DNA from: Verrucomicrobiia bacterium
GTDB lineage: Bacteria > Verrucomicrobiota > Verrucomicrobiia > Limisphaerales > UBA9464
Direction of reading: 5' to 3'
DNA length: 64,000 nt
Assembly: GCA_019634635.1 (NCBI GenBank)
Contig: JAHCBB010000011.1
Coordinates: forward strand, 62,001 to 126,000
The notes beneath the pieces were generated by a model. The model ran no database searches and was not told the origin of the DNA. It saw nothing but the letters and a program-made list of their open reading frames with translations. A program made the position numbers and the translations under genes. Position 1 is the stretch's first letter, and each line of letters starts with the position of its first letter. This document shows positions 49,612-60,738 of the stretch, piece by piece.

Positions 49612-50772
49612 ATGATCAATCGCGCCATGGTTCCGGTTGTCCGGGCGGCATTGGAACGCCAAGCCGCGGTTGCCCTGCTGGGACCGAGACAGGTCGGCAA
49701 GACCACTTTGGCCCTCGAAATCGCCCGTCAATCCGACGCCATTTACCTGGATCTCCAGAAGGCTTCCGACCGCGCCAAGCTGTCCGACCCCCCCGCGTTT
49801 CTGGCGCTCCATGAAAAACGGCTGGTCATCCTGGATGAAATTCACCGGACTCCGGACCTGTTTCCGGTTCTCCGGGGAGTCATTGATGAAGGGCGCCGGC
49901 GCGGTCACCGCACCGGTCGATTCCTGATTCTGGGTTCGGCGTCCATCGACCTCCTGCGCCAAAGCGGGGAAAGCCTCGCCGGTCGCATCAGTTATCTGGA
50001 CCTGGGACCACTCCACCCGGGTGAGGTCGATCCGGGCGACGACGAGACGCTGTGGGTGCGCGGAGGATTCCCCGACAGCTTTCTGGCCCGGAGCGACGAG
50101 GAGAGCCTGGCGTGGCGTGACGACCTGATCCGAACCTATTTGGAGCGCGACATTCCCCAGTTCGGTCCCCGGATTCCGGCCGAAACCCTCCGCCGGTTCT
50201 GGACGATGCTGGCCCACGCCCAAGGTGGACTTCACAACGCGGCGCGACTCGCGGCGGGATTGGAGGTCAGTGGCCAAACCGTGGGACGATACACGGATCT
50301 GCTCGTGGACCTGCTGTTGGTCCGTCGGCTCACCCCTTACGCGGTGAATGTGGGCAAACGGCTGGTGAAATCGCCCAAGGTGTACCTGCGGGACTGCGGA
50401 CTGGTCCATGCGCTCCTGGGAATCGGGGATCGGGATGCGCTCCTTGGGCACCCGGTGGTCGGCGGGAGTTGGGAAGGATTCGTGATCGAAAGCCTGTTGG
50501 CGGTGGCGCCGGCGCGCACGGTCCCGGGATTCTACCGGACTTCCGGCGGCGCCGAAGTTGACCTCGTGTTGGAACTGCCTGGAGGAAAGCGGTGGGCGGT
50601 GGAGATCAAGCGCAGTCCGGACGCATCCCCCTCCCGGGGATTCCACGAGGGGTGTTCCGACCTGGAGGTGGCGCAAGGCTGGGTGGTGCACTCCGGAACC
50701 GGACGACATCCGCTCCGGGACGGAGTGCAGTCGATTGGACTCCGCGACCTCATGGCGGAGCTGGCCGGGTAG
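49612..50772 (+). CDS. AAA ATPase with DUF4143 domain, intact copy
   Basis: The 386-residue protein has Walker A LLGPRQVGKTTLAL (residues 22-35), Walker B-like LVILDEIHRTPDLF (70-83), an ATPase core ending with the arginine finger region (LGSASIDLLRQSGESLAGR) and a C-terminal DUF4143 domain. It ends with a nuclease-like GGAEVDLVLELP...WAVEIKRS. Proteins of this family are common, often in variable genome regions, and their job is not settled. The E-V-D...E-I-K spacing looks like a PD-(D/E)xK fold, so a DNA-related role is plausible. It is the twin of the broken gene at 38159-39321. Confidence 0.9.
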   Translation: MINRAMVPVVRAALERQAAVALLGPRQVGKTTLALEIARQSDAIYLDLQKASDRAKLSDPPAFLALHEKRLVILDEIHRTPDLFPVLRGVIDEGRRRGHRTGRFLILGSASIDLLRQSGESLAGRISYLDLGPLHPGEVDPGDDETLWVRGGFPDSFLARSDEESLAWRDDLIRTYLERDIPQFGPRIPAETLRRFWTMLAHAQGGLHNAARLAAGLEVSGQTVGRYTDLLVDLLLVRRLTPYAVNVGKRLVKSPKVYLRDCGLVHALLGIGDRDALLGHPVVGGSWEGFVIESLLAVAPARTVPGFYRTSGGAEVDLVLELPGGKRWAVEIKRSPDASPSRGFHEGCSDLEVAQGWVVHSGTGRHPLRDGVQSIGLRDLMAELAG

Positions 50773-50861
50773 CACCGGATTGGTGGTCCCCTGGGCGGTG
50801 GCCATGGGAGGGTTCGACGTGGACCAACGCTCTCTTCGTTAGCCTTAGCCGCGAGCCCGGC

Positions 50862-51463
50862 ATGGAAGGCTGGAACGCGTACCCCGTCGACCTCCAGCCA
50901 CTGCTGGGCGCAGCGGAGTCCGAGAAAGTGCGGCCCCTGGCGGCTGCACTGGTGGATCAGCGGATGGTCTACTCCAACCCGGCGTCCGGCTATCCACACG
51001 GAAATTCTGGGGCGCCGGCTATCTCGCGGAAGACCTGGGTGAACGTCTCAGGTGGGTCCGCCTGGAGGGTTGGGAAAAGGCCGAGGATCCTTTAGGCCAA
51101 AGGCTCGAGATTGAGGGTCGACCAGCGAGACTGAGCCGTCAGATTGGCAACCTCGGTTTCGGTTGGCCTGGAGAAGAGATCGGTCCGCTGATGCTTGCGG
51201 CGGTTCCCAATGAGATTTTGTGGACGGCCTCAGACGGCCCTCGTCTCACCACCCTGGTTGGGTATGATGGCTGGATGGGGCCATTCGCCCGGGGCTTCGG
51301 TGCGTTGGGAGCCACGTACCAGCTGCGTCGGAGTTCGTCCTTGTCGGCCCCCGACTGGCAGCAGGTGGGCGACGCATTTGAAGTCGAGAGCACCGGTGAG
51401 TTCCGCCAGTTCATCCCGATGTTTGAAGAGCAGCACTTCTATCGGGTGGAGGAACTGCCGTAA
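50862..51463 (+). pseudogene. Truncated, frameshifted secreted-protein gene ending in the common C-terminal module
   Basis: Two overlapping frames carry coherent sequence. The first (to about 50995) has GMEGWNAYPVDLQPLLGAAE and DQRMVYSNPASGYPHG. The second (from about 51005) has FWGAGYLAEDLGERLRWVRL, IEGRPARLSRQIGNLGFGWP, and ends TYQLRRSSSLSAPDWQQVGD with FYRVEELP to the stop at 51463. One frameshift lies near 51000. The 5' part is missing because the DUF4143 cassette ends 87 bases upstream. The intact parent is not in the window. Confidence 0.7.
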
Positions 51464-51527
51464 CGAAATCAAATATTCCCACTTTCTGTGAATCCATTTC
51501 CCCGGGGCGCGGTGGGCATTGAGTGAG

Positions 51528-54500
51528 ATGAAAATTCTTCTGATTCCTCCTGCCCCGTCGCGTTCCCGCCGCCACCGCCGCGCCCAACTTCCGGGTGCTG
51601 GGCTCCTGCTGGGAATGTCCCTCGCCGTCACCGCTGATTCCTCGGATCTGCCGCGTTTGCTGGTGCCCGAGACCGGTCCCGTCCCGGCCGCCCACGCCCG
51701 CGGACCCGCCGCCCGACTCGCCCCCACCCGGCAGTGGCGCGTGACCCCGGAGGCCCTCAAACACCCGGAGCAGTGGTTCCAGTCCGACCCCCCATTCCGA
51801 CTGGATCTGCCCGAGAATCAAGACGTCACCGTGATCGTCGAGAGCCTGGAAACATCCGGAACCGGAGCGCGACAACTCCTGGGACGGGCGGCGTCCGATC
51901 CGTCCACCTCCGTCACGTTGATCCTGGAGGACTCCCGGCTCAGCGGCTTCGTCAACGTTCCCGGTTGGGGATCGTATCATCTTCAACCGAGCACTCTCCC
52001 CGGAACGGTCGAGGTGTCGGCTGTACGCCATCCGGGTGGGTTTTGCGCCACCGGCTGCCTTGTTCATTCGGCCGCCACGGCCACCGTTGATCAGGCCACG
52101 ATGGGCAGGAAGGCGGCAACGCTGGCCGCGGCTGACACGCTGACCGAGCCAACCGTCGTGGACGTGCTGTTCCTCTACACGCCACTGGCCCTGACCGGAG
52201 AGGGCAGCGAAGCCGGACTGGTGCGCCGCGTGCAGGCCGGTGTGGACGAAACCAACCTCCGCCTCGCCAACAGCGAGGTGAACGTCCGGATCCACACCGT
52301 CGGTATCGTCCGGTATGACACGTTCGAGTCCGGAGGCATGCCCAGGGAGCTTTTTCGACTGGAGAATGCCACGGATGGGTTTGAACGGGTCCCCCAGCTC
52401 CGCAACGACTACAAGGCGGATATCGTCTGCCTGGTCACGGAGCTGGACGGGGACAATTACCTCGCCGGCGCCACCGGCGTCGCGCCGACCCTGGGCGATC
52501 CCCAATTCTCCAACATCATCATCCGGCGCCATGCGTTGGCGCCCGGTTCCCGTGTGCTGGCCCATGAGTTTGGGCATCTGTTCGGACTGGAACACGACCG
52601 GGAGAACGCCGCGCTGCCTCCCGAGGGTTTCCGGACCCGCAAGCCTTACATCTTTGCCCATCGGACCCGGATCGAAGGGGTGACCTACATTGATCTGATG
52701 TCCTACGAGCCGGGAATCTTTGTGCCCAATTTCTCGAATCCACGCCTTTCCATCGACGGGGTGCCGCTGGGGGTGCCGGCGGACCAGCCCAACCCGTCGG
52801 ATGGCGCAAGGGCCATCGACGAGATTGCGCCCTACGTGGCCGCCTACCGCACGGCATGGAGCCGGGTAGAATTCAGCCAAAGCCGCTTCGTCGGTCGTCG
52901 GGAGGAGTCCAGCGTGCGGGTCCAACTGCAGCGCGTCGGCGACCTCAATACCAGCACCCGGGTGACGGTGATCTTCGATGCCACGAGTCCCGCCCGGGCC
53001 GGCATCGACTATCTTCGTCCCACCTCGACGCTGGTGACGTTCGCCACCAACGAGGCCACGGCGGAACTGGTCATTCCCCTGGTCGCCGAATCCGCGTCGG
53101 TCGGCGAACGGACGCTCCGGCTGAGCCTTGGGTCCGTGGCGGGGAATCACGGTCTTGGTTCCGTCACCCTTGCCGAAGTGGCCCTCTTCGACCCGGGCAC
53201 GCCGACGAGCCACGGCAAGGTGGAGTTTGCGGGCGGACCGCTGGTTTTTCCAGAATCCTCCGGTGAAGCCCGCATCCGGGTCCGCCCTACCGGCAACAAC
53301 CCCGCCGGCACCGTGGTGCTTCCTTATCACACCGTCCCCGGCACCGCCCAGGCAGGCACCGATTTCCTTCCGATCAGCGGCACCCTGACGAACCTGGTTC
53401 CCGGCGGGGAGTGGGAGCTGTCAGTGCCCCTTCTCCCACGGCCGGAGCCTGGGCCGGATCGTTCGTTCTTCGTGATCGTCGGCACCCGCACCAACACCGT
53501 GACCATTCTGGATGAGCAGCGACCCGGCTCCGTGAAGGCGGAAGCGCATGCCGTCGCCGCCGATGGCGGTCTGAACTGCCGGTTGCGCGGTGACGGACGG
53601 CTGTTGGTCTGGGGCAACTTCTCCACAATTGGCGGGGTTCCCCGGTCGGGCCTCGCGTTGTTGAACCAGGATGGCAGCGTGGACGAGTCATTCCGGCCGC
53701 CCGAAATCCTGCTCGGACACCGAAGGATGGCCGGGATTGGCACCACGGAAAGCCAGACCACCAACGCCGTCATCTCCCTCGTGCGACCGTTGCCGGACGG
53801 ACGATTGTTGATCGCGGGCGAGTTCTCGCGCGTTGATGGTGCCGTCCGGCGCACGCTGATGCGGCTCCAATCGGACGGAGGGGTGGATGAATCCTTTGGC
53901 GTGCTCGACCTCAACGGAGCGGTGAAGGAGGTGTTGGTCCAGGCGGACGGACGCATCCTGGTGGGAGGCACTTTCACCCGGTTCAACGGCGAGTCGCGAG
54001 CCTACCTTGTCCGGCTTCTTCCGGATGGTTCCATGGATTCCAGCTTCCAACCCAAGGGGGGTCCGACGAGCAATTTCGTCGTGGCCATTCTCTCCCTGGC
54101 GCAGCAATCCGACGGACGAATCCTGATGGGTGGGCTGTTCCGGAAGGTGGATGGCCTTGCCATGACGAATCTCGCGAGGCTGAACGTGGATGGCACGTAT
54201 GATCCGACCTTCCGACTTTCCCGCGGTGCCTCCGGTCCGGTCACCTCGGTACGGGTGATGGAGGATGACCGACTCTTGGTGGCCGGATTCTTCGACACGA
54301 TTGGCAACCGGAGCAGCCCCCGGATCGCGCGTCTTCAGGCCGACGGCACCGCGGATCCCACCTTCCGTTCGCCCAACCCCGACGCGGAGATCCGCGAAAT
54401 CCATCCTCTGCCCGACGGACGCATCCTGATCAGTGGACGCTTCACGAAGCTCGGGAACGTCGCCCGCCGCTCGCTGGCGATGCTGAATGCGGATGGTTCA

Positions 54501-54896
54501 GTCGACCCTTCCTTCGACGCGGGTGACGGCCCGGACGTGGCTCCGGGAATCGCCGCCGCCTTTGCCAGCCAATGTCTCGCACCCTCGCCCGATGGCACCC
54601 TCTGGGTCACCGGTGAGTTCAGTCAGTTCAACCGTCACGCAGTCGCCGGGGTGACTCGCCTGAACCTTGGCACGGTGAACCCGCGCCTTGGCTTTCCGCA
54701 TCGTGCGGAAGGCGGTATGGCGATGACTGTTCACGGTCTGTCGGGCGGCCGCCATCCGTTGGAGACCAGCACCGACCTCGAACAGTGGGAGCGGGCGGGT
54801 GAAATCCGCTTGGAAGGGTACGACACCCGGATCGGGATCACGGTCCCGACCGGGGAATCCTCCCGGTTCTTCCGCCTGAAGCCTCCGGGCCATTAG
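51528..54896 (+). CDS. Secreted reprolysin-like metalloprotease with Calx-beta and delta-60 repeats, second copy
   Basis: The 1122-residue protein is a paralogue of 46172-49537. It has a signal segment (LPGAGLLLGMSLAVTADSSD), LPENQDVTVIV as in the first copy, and the zinc site HEFGHLFGLEHD (His346, His350, His356) followed by YIDLMSYEPG. Calx-beta domains come next, then a delta-60 propeller (repeats such as VDESFRPPE and YDPTFRLS), ending in the C-terminal module (STDLEQWERAGEIRLEG, FFRLKPPGH). The ATG at 51528 is preferred because a TTG nine bases upstream is the only alternative. GAG precedes the ATG directly. Confidence 0.9.
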   Translation: MKILLIPPAPSRSRRHRRAQLPGAGLLLGMSLAVTADSSDLPRLLVPETGPVPAAHARGPAARLAPTRQWRVTPEALKHPEQWFQSDPPFRLDLPENQDVTVIVESLETSGTGARQLLGRAASDPSTSVTLILEDSRLSGFVNVPGWGSYHLQPSTLPGTVEVSAVRHPGGFCATGCLVHSAATATVDQATMGRKAATLAAADTLTEPTVVDVLFLYTPLALTGEGSEAGLVRRVQAGVDETNLRLANSEVNVRIHTVGIVRYDTFESGGMPRELFRLENATDGFERVPQLRNDYKADIVCLVTELDGDNYLAGATGVAPTLGDPQFSNIIIRRHALAPGSRVLAHEFGHLFGLEHDRENAALPPEGFRTRKPYIFAHRTRIEGVTYIDLMSYEPGIFVPNFSNPRLSIDGVPLGVPADQPNPSDGARAIDEIAPYVAAYRTAWSRVEFSQSRFVGRREESSVRVQLQRVGDLNTSTRVTVIFDATSPARAGIDYLRPTSTLVTFATNEATAELVIPLVAESASVGERTLRLSLGSVAGNHGLGSVTLAEVALFDPGTPTSHGKVEFAGGPLVFPESSGEARIRVRPTGNNPAGTVVLPYHTVPGTAQAGTDFLPISGTLTNLVPGGEWELSVPLLPRPEPGPDRSFFVIVGTRTNTVTILDEQRPGSVKAEAHAVAADGGLNCRLRGDGRLLVWGNFSTIGGVPRSGLALLNQDGSVDESFRPPEILLGHRRMAGIGTTESQTTNAVISLVRPLPDGRLLIAGEFSRVDGAVRRTLMRLQSDGGVDESFGVLDLNGAVKEVLVQADGRILVGGTFTRFNGESRAYLVRLLPDGSMDSSFQPKGGPTSNFVVAILSLAQQSDGRILMGGLFRKVDGLAMTNLARLNVDGTYDPTFRLSRGASGPVTSVRVMEDDRLLVAGFFDTIGNRSSPRIARLQADGTADPTFRSPNPDAEIREIHPLPDGRILISGRFTKLGNVARRSLAMLNADGSVDPSFDAGDGPDVAPGIAAAFASQCLAPSPDGTLWVTGEFSQFNRHAVAGVTRLNLGTVNPRLGFPHRAEGGMAMTVHGLSGGRHPLETSTDLEQWERAGEIRLEGYDTRIGITVPTGESSRFFRLKPPGH

Positions 54897-54948
54897 CCCG
54901 GCAGGCCGGCGTAGGTTCCTGCGCCTTCCCGGCCCGTGTGGACCGGGC

Positions 54949-55368
54949 CTGGAGTTTGGACATTTTCTGGGCCCGCCTTGGGCAAATGTGAGGCGAGGGA
55001 AATCGACCCAACGCCAACGGCGTTGCGTCCCAGAGCCCAAGGTTCGCGCCCCGCGCCTACCTTGGGTCCACTCGCGATGGATCGCCAACCCCAACGGGGT
55101 TGCGCCCCATGGGAGGGCGAACGAACAAGGGTCCGGACTTCCTTCCCGGCGTCGAGGAGCCAGGTGGATTTGCTCATTGATGCGACGGCTCTTTCTGGAA
55201 TGGGATGAGCGGTGTGTCTGGGACTCGGACGCAACCCCGTTGGGGTTGAGGGCATCCACTTCGTCCCCACCCAAGGTAGGCGCGGGGCGCCAACCTTGGG
55301 CTGAGGGACGATACCCCGTTGGGGTAGAGCAGTCGGAACAGTTCGTGTCGAAAATGTCCAAACTCCAG
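54949..55368. mobile_element. Palindromic MITE-like element A (420 bp)
   Basis: The ends are perfect inverted repeats (CTGGAGTTTGGACATTTTC, 19 bp). Inside, four short hairpins share an AAC (GTT) triloop with different stems: CAACGCC/GGCGTTG at 55009-55025, CAACCCC/GGGGTTG at 55086-55102 and 55232-55248, and TACCCC/GGGGTA at 55312-55326. Two larger hairpins (55036-55066 and 55270-55300) carry CCCAAGGT/ACCTTGGG arms. The right half mirrors the left half. No credible gene lies inside. A second copy in opposite orientation is at 63338-63756. Confidence 0.9.
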
Positions 55369-55442
55369 TCCCGGCCCGCCGTCACTTTGTGCCGTTACTT
55401 TCGCCTACCCGGGACGGCGGCAGTCGGATTGGATCCGGTGCG

Positions 55443-56207
55443 GTGAATTCCCCGGAACCCAGTCCAACCAGCCCGGACCCGCCCGCAGGCCGGGTCTTCG
55501 CGACGACCCGCTGGAGTGTGGTGCTGCAGGCGGGCGGTGCGAGCCCGGAGCAGGCACAAGCGGCCCTGGAACAGCTCTGTCGGGACTATTGGTATCCGCT
55601 CTACGCCTACGTGCGCCGCAAGGGGCACGGTCCGGAGGATGCCTGCGACCTGACGCAGGACTTCTTCGCCAAGCTGCTGGCCAACGACTTCGCCCAGGGC
55701 CTCTCGCCCGAGGGCGGCCGCTTCCGCTCCTTCCTGCTCACCGCCCTGAACCGGTTCCTGGTGGACGAATGGCGCCGGTCGAAGTCGCTGAAGCGAGGCG
55801 GCGACACGTTCACGACCTCGCTGGAGATGTTGATCAGTGAACGAGGGGAGGCCGGCTATCTCGGGGATGCGGCGACGTTGGAAACGGCGGAACACCTGTT
55901 CCAGCGCGCGTGGGCGGAAACCCTGTTCGCCCGGGTCCTGCGGCGGCTGGCCGCGGAGTGTGCCGGCCGGGCCGACACCCGCTTCGAGGTCGTGGAGCCA
56001 TTCCTCGCCCTCAATGGAGAACCGCCCGCGTTGGCCGACGCGGCGGCCCGACTCGGATTGACCCTGCCCGCCTTCAAGTCGCTGCTCCACCGGTTCCGCC
56101 AGCGCTACCGTGAACTGCTCCAGGATGAGGTGAGCCAGACCCTCGGCAGCCACGGGGAGGTGGAGGACGAACTGCGCGGCCTACTCCAGGCGTTGCGGGG
56201 AACTTGA
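55443..56207 (+). CDS. ECF-like sigma factor of the 'TTRWSVV' group, paired with a WD40 kinase
   Basis: The 254-residue protein has FATTRWSVVLQAGGASPEQA, the sigma-2 region (LEQLCRDYWYPLYAYVRRKG, DLTQDFFAKLL) and a sigma-4-like end (PAFKSLLHRFRQRYRELLQD). It is about 75 % identical, by eye, to the protein at 39463-40200. The start is taken as GTG 55443; an ATG at 55389 would place the first residues in the flank of element A, where no coding is expected. The kinase gene follows 55 bases downstream, as in sigma/kinase pairs of Planctomycetes. A kinase controlling this sigma is plausible. Confidence 0.88.
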   Translation: MNSPEPSPTSPDPPAGRVFATTRWSVVLQAGGASPEQAQAALEQLCRDYWYPLYAYVRRKGHGPEDACDLTQDFFAKLLANDFAQGLSPEGGRFRSFLLTALNRFLVDEWRRSKSLKRGGDTFTTSLEMLISERGEAGYLGDAATLETAEHLFQRAWAETLFARVLRRLAAECAGRADTRFEVVEPFLALNGEPPALADAAARLGLTLPAFKSLLHRFRQRYRELLQDEVSQTLGSHGEVEDELRGLLQALRGT

Positions 56208-56262
56208 CGAGGTGTGGAAAATCCGGCGAATCCCCGCTCGATGACTTCCGTGTTCTTCCGGC

Positions 56263-59589
<3,327 letters not shown>

Positions 59590-59700
59590 TAAAGTGCCTG
59601 CGCGTTCGGCCGCGGTAATCTGCGAGTCCTTCCATCCTCCTTCGTGTCGCACCTTCGTGTCATTCGGTTGTCGCCTCAATTTCGTGGAAATCGCTGAATC

Positions 59701-59741
59701 TCGCGGATCGTTTTCCCGGAAGAGCCGTGTGCAATCGGTGC
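59701..59741 (+). promoter_or_regulatory. Shared 41-base leader before the LRR-protein gene
   Basis: The 41 bases directly before the ATG agree at 32 positions with those before the gene at 60739 (60698-60738), without gaps. They include TTCCCGGA, CCGTG and GGTGCATGAACTCT across the start. No A/G-rich ribosome site of normal type is visible. Conservation up to the start codon suggests a common 5' UTR or promoter. Confidence 0.55.
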
Positions 59742-60590
59742 ATGAACTCTTATCTTCTTCGCCGGTCGTCACGGTCTCACCGTTCAAGCGGACGGTCCCT
59801 GGGCGTCGCCTGCCTGGTTTGGATCTGCGGGTTGCTCCACGCACAGGTTCCAATCCCGTTCAGCGTTGTCACCAACGAAGCCACCATCACCATCACTGGA
59901 TACACGGGAACAGGAGGCGACGTTGTCATCCCGGCCAGCATCAACGGCCTTCCGGTGACCTCCATCGGCATCCACGCCTTTTCTGAAAACCAGGATATCC
60001 GCTCGGTGGTGATTCCTGACAGTGTCAAAGTGATTGAGGCCCGGGCGTTCCACCAATGCGGAGGTCTCCGGCGAGTCATCGTCGGCCAGGGGGTGGTCCG
60101 CATCGATAATGAAGCTCTTGATGCCCGGACGCCGATATGTACGCGCGGGGTAGGCGGAGCCTGCTACGAGTTCGTGTTTTACGGGCCTGGAATGGAGGTG
60201 ATCTTCCTCGGCTCCCGGCCTGACGGCGATTGGCCGTTTGGCTGCCGGGGACCGGGTTCATTTGAGGATCGTTCGGCACCTTCACGGGTCCGCTACCTGC
60301 CAGGATCGGGCGCTTGGGGCAGTGAATTCGGGGGAGTTACCGCCTCGGCGCTGGAGGCGCCGTCCATTCAGACCCATCGCAATTCTCCCGTTGTGGAAGA
60401 CGGGGTGTTCTCCTTCAACGTGTTGTGGATGCCGGGCAGTCGCGTGGTAGTCGAGGCAACGGATGGGCTGACACCGCCCAACTGGATTCAGATTGGCGAC
60501 ATTGTCGTGGGCGCTGCCTGGGACACCCGCTTCAGTGATCCGGAAAAGGCCAGCCATCCCTCGCGTCTTTACCGTGTCCGCCCCCTGTGA
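59742..60590 (+). CDS. Secreted BspA-like leucine-rich-repeat protein
   Basis: The 282-residue protein has a signal peptide (LGVACLVWICGLLHAQ) and a BspA-type LRR region. The repeats read ITGYTGTGGDVVIPASINGL, SIGIHAFSENQDIRSVVIPD and IEARAFHQCGGLRRVIVGQG. A domain with several Cys follows (CTRGVGGACYEF, FGCRGPGS). The protein ends in the common C-terminal module (TPPNWIQIGDIVVG, SRLYRVRPL). BspA-like repeats often take part in surface adhesion. I chose the ATG at 59742 because its context matches the gene at 60739 and the signal peptide follows. Confidence 0.82.
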   Translation: MNSYLLRRSSRSHRSSGRSLGVACLVWICGLLHAQVPIPFSVVTNEATITITGYTGTGGDVVIPASINGLPVTSIGIHAFSENQDIRSVVIPDSVKVIEARAFHQCGGLRRVIVGQGVVRIDNEALDARTPICTRGVGGACYEFVFYGPGMEVIFLGSRPDGDWPFGCRGPGSFEDRSAPSRVRYLPGSGAWGSEFGGVTASALEAPSIQTHRNSPVVEDGVFSFNVLWMPGSRVVVEATDGLTPPNWIQIGDIVVGAAWDTRFSDPEKASHPSRLYRVRPL

Positions 60591-60697
60591 GACTCAGTCC
60601 CTTGATTTCGGCGGCGGGCGGCGAGAACGAACCGTGGATGCGCCCCGGCCCGCCATTTCCATTCGTCCTGAGCGTAGGGGAAAGATTCTCGAAAGAT

Positions 60698-60738
60698 TCG
60701 CGAATCCTCTTCCCGGAGACTCCGTGGGCAATGGGTGC
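60698..60738 (+). promoter_or_regulatory. Shared 41-base leader before the 60739 gene
   Basis: This is the partner of 59701-59741 (32 of 41 identical, no gaps, ending at the ATG). A weaker form (CGTGTGC and TGCATGAACT) is seen before the metalloprotease gene at 46172. Confidence 0.55.

Larger units (their letters stand above)
49556..50775 (+). repeat. DUF4143 cassette, copy 2 (1220 bp)
   Basis: This is the intact counterpart of 38103-39324. It starts 19 bases after the stop of the metalloprotease gene and ends 2 bases beyond the ATPase stop. The sequence on its right is a truncated gene (50862-51463). This suggests that the cassette arrived by insertion, although I see no target duplication. 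Confidence 0.85.

Noticed and set aside
54949..55368. CRISPR-like repeats
   Set aside because: The hairpins differ in stem sequence, are irregularly spaced and are arranged as a mirror image, without spacers of equal length.
54936..55446. Small proteins encoded in element A (and 63072-63882 in element B)
   Set aside because: Frames exist on both strands, consist of translated palindromes (NPNGV, QPQRG-type strings) and are not preserved between the copies as proteins; the DNA structure is.
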